From Variovorax sp. HW608 (GTDB taxonomy: Bacteria; Pseudomonadota; Gammaproteobacteria; Burkholderiales; Burkholderiaceae_C): a stretch of 64,000 nucleotides of DNA. Position 1 is the first letter of the stretch. The number at the start of each line of letters is the position of its first letter. The translations under genes and the position numbers were made by a program. Below the pieces are notes generated by a model. It was not told the origin of the DNA and did no database searches. It saw only the letters and a program-made list of their open reading frames with translations. The stretch is from NCBI RefSeq assembly GCF_900090195.1, contig NZ_LT607803.1:5730229-5794228 (forward strand), in the 5' to 3' direction. This document shows positions 59,062 through 64,000 of this stretch, piece after piece.

Positions 59062-59930
59062 TGGCTTCGTTGACAAGTACCGCATTCCGTCCGCAGGGCA
59101 GCGATCGCATCGACCCGATGCTCGTGGTTCTCTGGGTTGGTTTGATCGCGATTGCGCTGCTCTGGTTTGCACCCATCGTCTTCATTCTCTTCACGTCGCT
59201 CAAGACGAACGCGGACGTGATGGGTACGGGCGCCTTCACGCCGCCGCCGGAGCTGTTCTTCCAGAACTATCCGGATGCGTGGCAACGCGGAAATTTTGGA
59301 ACGCGTTTCGTCAATAGCGCCATCATCACGCTCGTGAAGGTCCCGGTCGGCCTGCTGCTGTCGGCCATGGCCGCCTACGCGCTCGCCCGCATCACCGTCC
59401 CGGCCAAGAAGCTGATGCTCCTCCTGGTTCTCTTCGGAACGATGATTCCGTTCCAGGTGATGCTGGCGCCGCTGTTCACGCTGGTCAACGACTTCGGCCT
59501 CCTGAACACGCGCCTGGGCCTGATGCTTCCGTACATCGCCTTCGGTGTGCCATATCAGGTGTTCGTTCTCCACGGGTTCTTCAAGGAGGTTCCCAAGGAG
59601 CTGAGCGAGGCGGCTATCGTCGATGGAGCGTCCCACTTCACGATCTTCCGACGCATCTTCCTGCCGATCTCGTTGCCGGTGCTCGCCGCGCTTCTCATCC
59701 TCGACTTCGTCTCGACCTGGAACGAATTCGCGATGGCCCTGGTGATCCTGCTCGAGGGAAAGATGTGGACGCTGCCCCTGTCTCTCATGGCATTCCAGGG
59801 CGAGTTCGGCAGTGAATACGGCCCTCTCAATGCCGCCATCGTCACCACGGTGCTTCCGGCCGTGATCGTCTACCTCATCTTTCAACGCTACTTCGTCGGC
59901 GGACTCACCTCCGGCGCGGTCAAAGGATAA
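59061..59930 (+). CDS. ABC sugar permease (MalG-type)
   Basis: 289 residues, six membrane helices, EAA loop EAAIVDGASHFTIFRRIFLP. ATG 59061 overlaps the previous stop and has GAGGAGGGG upstream. Partner of the permease at 58105 for the CUT1 importer. The putative apiosidase gene begins 2 bases after its stop. Confidence 0.93.
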   Translation: MASLTSTAFRPQGSDRIDPMLVVLWVGLIAIALLWFAPIVFILFTSLKTNADVMGTGAFTPPPELFFQNYPDAWQRGNFGTRFVNSAIITLVKVPVGLLLSAMAAYALARITVPAKKLMLLLVLFGTMIPFQVMLAPLFTLVNDFGLLNTRLGLMLPYIAFGVPYQVFVLHGFFKEVPKELSEAAIVDGASHFTIFRRIFLPISLPVLAALLILDFVSTWNEFAMALVILLEGKMWTLPLSLMAFQGEFGSEYGPLNAAIVTTVLPAVIVYLIFQRYFVGGLTSGAVKG

Positions 59931-59932
59931 AC

Positions 59933-61450
59933 ATGACCCAATCCACCCCCAAGTGGGACATCTTCGAGGCTTCGTTCAAGGGCCCGAAGCTGGCCAATCC
60001 GTTCATCGACGCCACGATCGATGCCGTCTTCTGCTTCGGCAATCGACAGGTGAAGGTCCCCGGCTTCTACGACGGCGATCAGACCTGGCGCGTCCGGTTC
60101 ATGCCCGATACCGAGGGCGATTGGACCTTCGAGACCGTCTCGGACGTGCCGGCCCTTCATGGGCAGAAGGGCGCCTTCAAGTGCAGCGCGCCGCGCGAGG
60201 GTATGCATGGTCCGGTACAGGTGAAGAACAAGTTCCACTTCGCGCACGCAGATGGGACTCCCTATCTTCCGTTCGGAACGACCTGCTACGCCTGGACGCA
60301 CCAGCCGCTCGCCATGCAGGAAGAGACGCTGGCCACCTTGAAGAAGGCCCGATTCAACAAGATGCGCATGCAGGTGTTTCCGAAGGACTACATCTACAAC
60401 GCCAACGAACCCCTGCACAAGTGCTTCGAGGTCGGCAGCGACGGCAAGGAAGACCTGGACCGACCCAATGTCGTGATGTATCGCCACTTCGAGAAGCAGG
60501 TGGGTGCGCTCCGGGAACTGGGCATCGAGGCGGACATCATCCTGTTCCATCCCTATGACCGCTGGGGCTACGTCGCGATGGGTGAAGAACGCGATCGCCG
60601 GTACCTGCGCTACGTGGTCGCCAGACTGGCGGCGTACTCCAACGTCTGGTGGTCTCTCGCCAACGAATATGACTTCGTCATCGACGTGAAGCCGGTGCCG
60701 CAATGGGATCGCTACTTCCATCTGGTTGAGGAGTGCGATCCGTATCGACACCTCAAGTCCATCCACAACGGCCATCCCGACATGAGCTACGACCACCGCA
60801 AGCCATGGGTGGACCACGTGTGCATCCAGCACTGGGACGTCAAGCGGACCGCCGAATGGCGCGAAGGCTGGGGCAAGCCGATCGTCAACGACGAGCCCGA
60901 GTACGAAGGCAACATCCCGCGCCCCTGGGGCAACCTGAGCGCGCAGGAGTTGGTCAACCGCTACTGGATCACCCTTCTGCGCGGCGGCTATGCCGGACAC
61001 GGTGAAACCTACATGCACCCGGAAGACGAGCTTTGGTGGGCCAAGGGTGGCGTGCTGCGTGGCGAAAGCTGGAAGCGCATCGGATTCTTGCGCGACCTGC
61101 TCGAGCAGGACGTCAAGAACGGCCTGTCACCATTCACGCGCGCCAACAGTCGCTCGGAGTTTGTGCGGGTCTCGGGCGCGCAGGACGGCAACGTGACCTA
61201 CCTCTACTTCGGGGAACACCAGCCCGTCGAATGGGCCGTGGGCTTGCCGAAGGAGGACGGTGACTATGACATCGACCTCATCGACACCTGGGAGATGACC
61301 GTCACCCCGATCGAGAAGGCGCCGCTGCCTGCTTCCCCGGCGCTGCGCGGCACCAATGGAGAGATCCACAACAAGGAGCCCGAGGCCGCGTTCGGCGTCC
61401 GCCTGCCGGGCAAGCCGTACCAGGCGGTTCGGGTGCGCCGCCGCGGCTGA
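59933..61450 (+). CDS. GH140-like glycoside hydrolase, putative apiosidase
   Basis: 505 residues. An N-terminal beta domain of DUF5060 type ([31 protein letters not shown]) precedes a TIM barrel with [24 protein letters not shown], a [11 protein letters not shown] segment (probable acid/base Glu) and NDEPEYEG (probable nucleophile region), and a C-terminal DUF5605-like beta domain. This architecture is that of the GH140 family, whose known member cleaves D-apiose from rhamnogalacturonan II. No signal peptide is present, so it should act in the cytoplasm on an imported apioside. Activity is inferred from fold and neighbours. Confidence 0.65.
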   Translation: MTQSTPKWDIFEASFKGPKLANPFIDATIDAVFCFGNRQVKVPGFYDGDQTWRVRFMPDTEGDWTFETVSDVPALHGQKGAFKCSAPREGMHGPVQVKNKFHFAHADGTPYLPFGTTCYAWTHQPLAMQEETLATLKKARFNKMRMQVFPKDYIYNANEPLHKCFEVGSDGKEDLDRPNVVMYRHFEKQVGALRELGIEADIILFHPYDRWGYVAMGEERDRRYLRYVVARLAAYSNVWWSLANEYDFVIDVKPVPQWDRYFHLVEECDPYRHLKSIHNGHPDMSYDHRKPWVDHVCIQHWDVKRTAEWREGWGKPIVNDEPEYEGNIPRPWGNLSAQELVNRYWITLLRGGYAGHGETYMHPEDELWWAKGGVLRGESWKRIGFLRDLLEQDVKNGLSPFTRANSRSEFVRVSGAQDGNVTYLYFGEHQPVEWAVGLPKEDGDYDIDLIDTWEMTVTPIEKAPLPASPALRGTNGEIHNKEPEAAFGVRLPGKPYQAVRVRRRG

Positions 61451-61484
61451 ACAGCGACCGCATTTCCTACAGGAGACACACATC

Positions 61485-62552
61485 ATGGCTTCGGTTCACA
61501 TCCAGAACGCACGCAAGACCTTCGGCGAGGCGACCGTCCTTCACGACGTATCGGTCGATATGGAGGACGGCTCCTTCGTGGTCCTCGTCGGCCCTTCGGG
61601 CTGCGGCAAGTCGACGCTGCTGCGCATGATCGCGGGCCTCGAGACCATCTCTGCCGGCGACATCGCCATCGATGGCAAATCGGTCAACCGGCTCGCGCCG
61701 AAGGACCGGGACATCGCGATGGTGTTCCAGAGCTACGCGCTGTACCCGCAGATGACGGTCGCGCAGAACATGAGCTTCTCGCTGGAACTCGTGGGCGCGA
61801 AGAAGAACGAGATCGCGACCAAGGTCCAGCACGCGGCCAAGATCCTCGGCCTGGAGCCGCTGCTGACTCGGTACCCGCGGCAGCTATCGGGTGGTCAGCG
61901 TCAGCGCGTGGCCATGGGGCGTGCCATCGTGCGCGATCCGAAGGTGTTTCTCTTTGACGAACCGCTCTCGAACCTCGACGCGAAGCTGCGCGTCCAGATG
62001 CGTGCGGAAATCAAGGCGCTGCAAAAGCGACTGGGCACGACGACCATCTATGTGACCCACGACCAGATCGAAGCCATGACGATGGCCGACAAGATCGTCG
62101 TGATGCGGGATGGCAAGGTCGAGCAGATCGGTGCTCCTCTGGACCTGTACGACCGGCCGGCGAATGTCTTTGTTGCATCGTTCATCGGTTCGCCTTCGAT
62201 GAACTTCATCGAGGGAACCGTCGATGCCGACGGGCAGGTGTTCTACGCGGGCAGTGAGAAGCGGCGCATCCCGCTGGCGATCTGCCCGCAGAACGCCAGG
62301 GGCAAGGCGGCGCTGTTGGGTGTGCGCCCCGAGCACATCGTCATCGATCCGCAGAACGGCGTTCCCGCCGAAGTCCTCGTCGTGGAGCCGACAGGAGCGG
62401 AAACGCATCTCGTCGTTTCGCTTGGTGGGACCGAGGTGACCTGTGTGTTGAAGGAGCGGGTGATGCTGACGGAGGGGGAGAAAGTGCCTCTTTCGTTCGA
62501 TGCGTCCCTGACGCACTTCTTCGACCCGACGACCACTTTGCGGATCATCTGA
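61485..62552 (+). CDS. ABC sugar transporter ATPase (UgpC/MalK type)
   Basis: 355 residues from ATG 61485 with AGGAG upstream. Walker [21 protein letters not shown]-loop [13 protein letters not shown], signature [14 protein letters not shown], Walker [18 protein letters not shown], His switch [11 protein letters not shown], and a C-terminal TOBE domain. Energises the CUT1 importer encoded at 56855-59930. Longer frame upstream overlaps the hydrolase gene and is shadow. Confidence 0.95.
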   Translation: MASVHIQNARKTFGEATVLHDVSVDMEDGSFVVLVGPSGCGKSTLLRMIAGLETISAGDIAIDGKSVNRLAPKDRDIAMVFQSYALYPQMTVAQNMSFSLELVGAKKNEIATKVQHAAKILGLEPLLTRYPRQLSGGQRQRVAMGRAIVRDPKVFLFDEPLSNLDAKLRVQMRAEIKALQKRLGTTTIYVTHDQIEAMTMADKIVVMRDGKVEQIGAPLDLYDRPANVFVASFIGSPSMNFIEGTVDADGQVFYAGSEKRRIPLAICPQNARGKAALLGVRPEHIVIDPQNGVPAEVLVVEPTGAETHLVVSLGGTEVTCVLKERVMLTEGEKVPLSFDASLTHFFDPTTTLRII

Positions 62553-62553
62553 A

Positions 62554-63594
62554 ATGACGACGAGCGGAAAGACATTGAAGGGCGGCCTGATCGGCTGCGG
62601 CTTCTTCTCGCAGAATCACCTGCATGCGTGGCAGCAGTTGGAGGGGGTGGAGATCGTCGCCTTGTGCGACAGGGACGAGGCCCGGCTGAAGGATACCGCG
62701 AGCCGGTTCGGCATCAAGCGCACCTACCAGGATGCTGCGCAGATGCTCGAGGCGGAGCAACTGGACTTCGTCGACATCGCGACGACCGTTAGTACGCACA
62801 GGCCGCTCGTGGAGATGGCCGCAGCGGCTCGCGTGGCATGCATCTGCCAGAAGCCCCTGGCCAACTCGATCGAGGACGGCCAGGCCATGATCGACGCCTG
62901 CGCACGCGCTGGCGTTCCCTTGATGGTGCACGAGAACTTCCGCTGGCAGACCCCGATCCAGAAAGTGCGCGAGGTTCTCAACCAGAACGCCATCGGCGAG
63001 CCTTTCTGGGGGCGGGTGAGCTTCCGATCGGCCTTTGATGTCTTCAGCGGGCAGCCCTACCTTGCCACGGACAAGCGCTTCATCCTGCAGGACCTAGGCA
63101 TCCACATCATCGACATTGCTCGGTTCCTCTTCGGGGAGGCGACGGTCGTGAGTGCGAATACGCGACGCGTCAACCCAAAGATCCAGGGCGAGGATGTGGC
63201 GACGCTTTTGCTGACGCATGCGACGGGGATCACGAGCGTGGTGGACTGCAGTTACGCCACCGCACTGCCCACCGAACTGTTTCCCCAGACCTTGCTGGAG
63301 ATCGACGGGTCGCATGGATCCCTGCGGCTGCAAGCCGACTACCAGTTGGTCATCCACCGGCGTGGCGGCGAGACCCAGACGATCCGATGCGAGCCGCCCT
63401 TGCATTCCTGGGCCGAGCGACCCTGGCACAACATCCAGGACAGCGTGCTGAACATCCAGGCTCACTGGATTTCGTGCTTGAGGGATGTCAAGGAACCTCA
63501 GACGTCAGGAGCCGACAATCTGCGCACGCTCAAACTGGTCTACGCCGCCTACGACTCGGCGGATAGCCTTCAGAAGGCCATCTCTCTTCAATAG
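62554..63594 (+). CDS. apsD: Gfo/Idh/MocA oxidoreductase, probable D-apiose dehydrogenase
   Basis: 346 residues. Rossmann motif GGLIGCGFFSQNHLHAW, then VCDR-like ALCDRDEARL, the CQKPLA catalytic Lys region, HENFRWQTPIQ and DLGIHIIDIARF. ApsD-type enzymes oxidise D-apiose to D-apionolactone with NAD+. The name depends on its position with ApnL, ApnO and the glycosidase. Starts one base after the ATPase stop. Confidence 0.72.
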   Translation: MTTSGKTLKGGLIGCGFFSQNHLHAWQQLEGVEIVALCDRDEARLKDTASRFGIKRTYQDAAQMLEAEQLDFVDIATTVSTHRPLVEMAAAARVACICQKPLANSIEDGQAMIDACARAGVPLMVHENFRWQTPIQKVREVLNQNAIGEPFWGRVSFRSAFDVFSGQPYLATDKRFILQDLGIHIIDIARFLFGEATVVSANTRRVNPKIQGEDVATLLLTHATGITSVVDCSYATALPTELFPQTLLEIDGSHGSLRLQADYQLVIHRRGGETQTIRCEPPLHSWAERPWHNIQDSVLNIQAHWISCLRDVKEPQTSGADNLRTLKLVYAAYDSADSLQKAISLQ

Positions 63595-63644
63595 GGCAAC
63601 CGGCGCGCTGCGAGGTTGCCGTTCAGTTCGATCGAAACAGATTC

Positions 63645-64000
63645 ATGACCGACGAAGAAGCCATTCGCCTCTACGGCACCACCGAACCGCAACCAGAGCT
63701 GCTTCGACTAGAGGCAGGTGCTCTGAGCTGTGAGTTCGAAGGAGGGGCTCTGCGCCACGTCAAGTGGGGCCGGGTCGAGATTGCGCGCGGGGTCTCCTAT
63801 CTGTTTCGGGACAACGACTGGGGAACCGTGCCAGCCGAAGTGGAAGACATTCAGGTCGAGACGACGTCGAGCCGGTTCGTTCTGACCTTTTCGATGAAGA
63901 TGCGCATGCCTGACGGCTTGTTGACGGCAGCGGCCCGTGTCGAAGGTAGCGATGCCGGTACGCTTGCCTTCGACGTCATCGCAACGCCCGATGCGGAGTT
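63645..64000 (+). CDS. apnL: probable D-apionate lactonase, 5' part only
   Basis: The frame is open from ATG 63645 to the window end (118 complete codons) without a stop. The N-terminus (IRLYGTTEPQPELLRLEAG, GALRHVKWGRVEIARGVSYL, then FRDNDWGT) resembles ApnL-type proteins, which open D-apionolactone to D-apionate. Fifty bases after apsD in the same direction. The rest of the gene and catalytic residues lie outside the window, so the name is provisional. Confidence 0.6.
   Translation, partial: MTDEEAIRLYGTTEPQPELLRLEAGALSCEFEGGALRHVKWGRVEIARGVSYLFRDNDWGTVPAEVEDIQVETTSSRFVLTFSMKMRMPDGLLTAAARVEGSDAGTLAFDVIATPDAE

Overview
The window looks like a high-G+C betaproteobacterial chromosome, most likely Comamonadaceae and probably Variovorax. 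This rests on recognisable proteins, the gene order nadD-rsfS-rlmH-maf-rng, and a hairpin repeat I associate with that family; no database search was possible.

1-15.7 kb is core chromosome. It opens with the end of a DUF2652-type gene, then a leftward trio (XanB2-like chorismatase, acyltransferase, family 2 glycosyltransferase) of the kind found in aryl-polyene/xanthomonadin pigment loci. Rightward housekeeping genes follow (yebC, purD, hemF, nadD, rsfS, rlmH, maf, rng), then msbA on the minus strand, tolB-pal-cpoB, tcdA and tRNA-Lys(UUU).

15.75-31.2 kb is an accessory island next to tRNA-Lys, without a visible integrase. It holds a small HTH protein, two adjacent XRE regulators with a perfect 12-bp inverted repeat upstream, a Lon-type AAA+ ATPase in an intact and a frame-broken copy, an MbcA/ParS-like protein, two small BPSL0761-like proteins, several small unknown genes, a truncated SRAP (YedK/HMCES-like) gene, an orphan dnaE2, a plasmid-type kfrA, and IS1595- and IS110-family elements. 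The IS1595 copy has an 8-bp target duplication that coincides with the 8-nt spacer of a LexA-like box between the SRAP remnant and dnaE2.

31.5-43.5 kb is a self-contained gluconate module: a LacI-type repressor diverging from gntP-gntK-gapN-pyk-eno-edd-eda-gpmA. These genes cover uptake, phosphorylation, the Entner-Doudoroff steps, the non-phosphorylating GAPDH bypass and lower glycolysis to pyruvate. Four near-identical 14-bp palindromes lie in the intergenic region.

44.6-64 kb is a divergent locus that fits D-apiose/D-apionate catabolism. The minus-strand operon encodes an MFS transporter, D-apionate oxidoisomerase (ApnO), a RuBisCO-like protein, a DUF1537 kinase (OiaK type), glycolate oxidase GlcDEF and a second pyruvate kinase. 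The plus-strand side encodes a GntR-type regulator, a second ApnO, a CUT1 ABC importer, a GH140-like putative apiosidase without signal peptide, a D-apiose dehydrogenase-like oxidoreductase and the start of an ApnL-like lactonase that runs off the window. glcDEF in the RuBisCO-like operon suggests that this protein is the transcarboxylase/hydrolase type, giving 3-phosphoglycerate plus glycolate. Both products then have dedicated enzymes nearby: GlcDEF for glycolate, and GpmA/Eno/Pyk for 3-phosphoglycerate.
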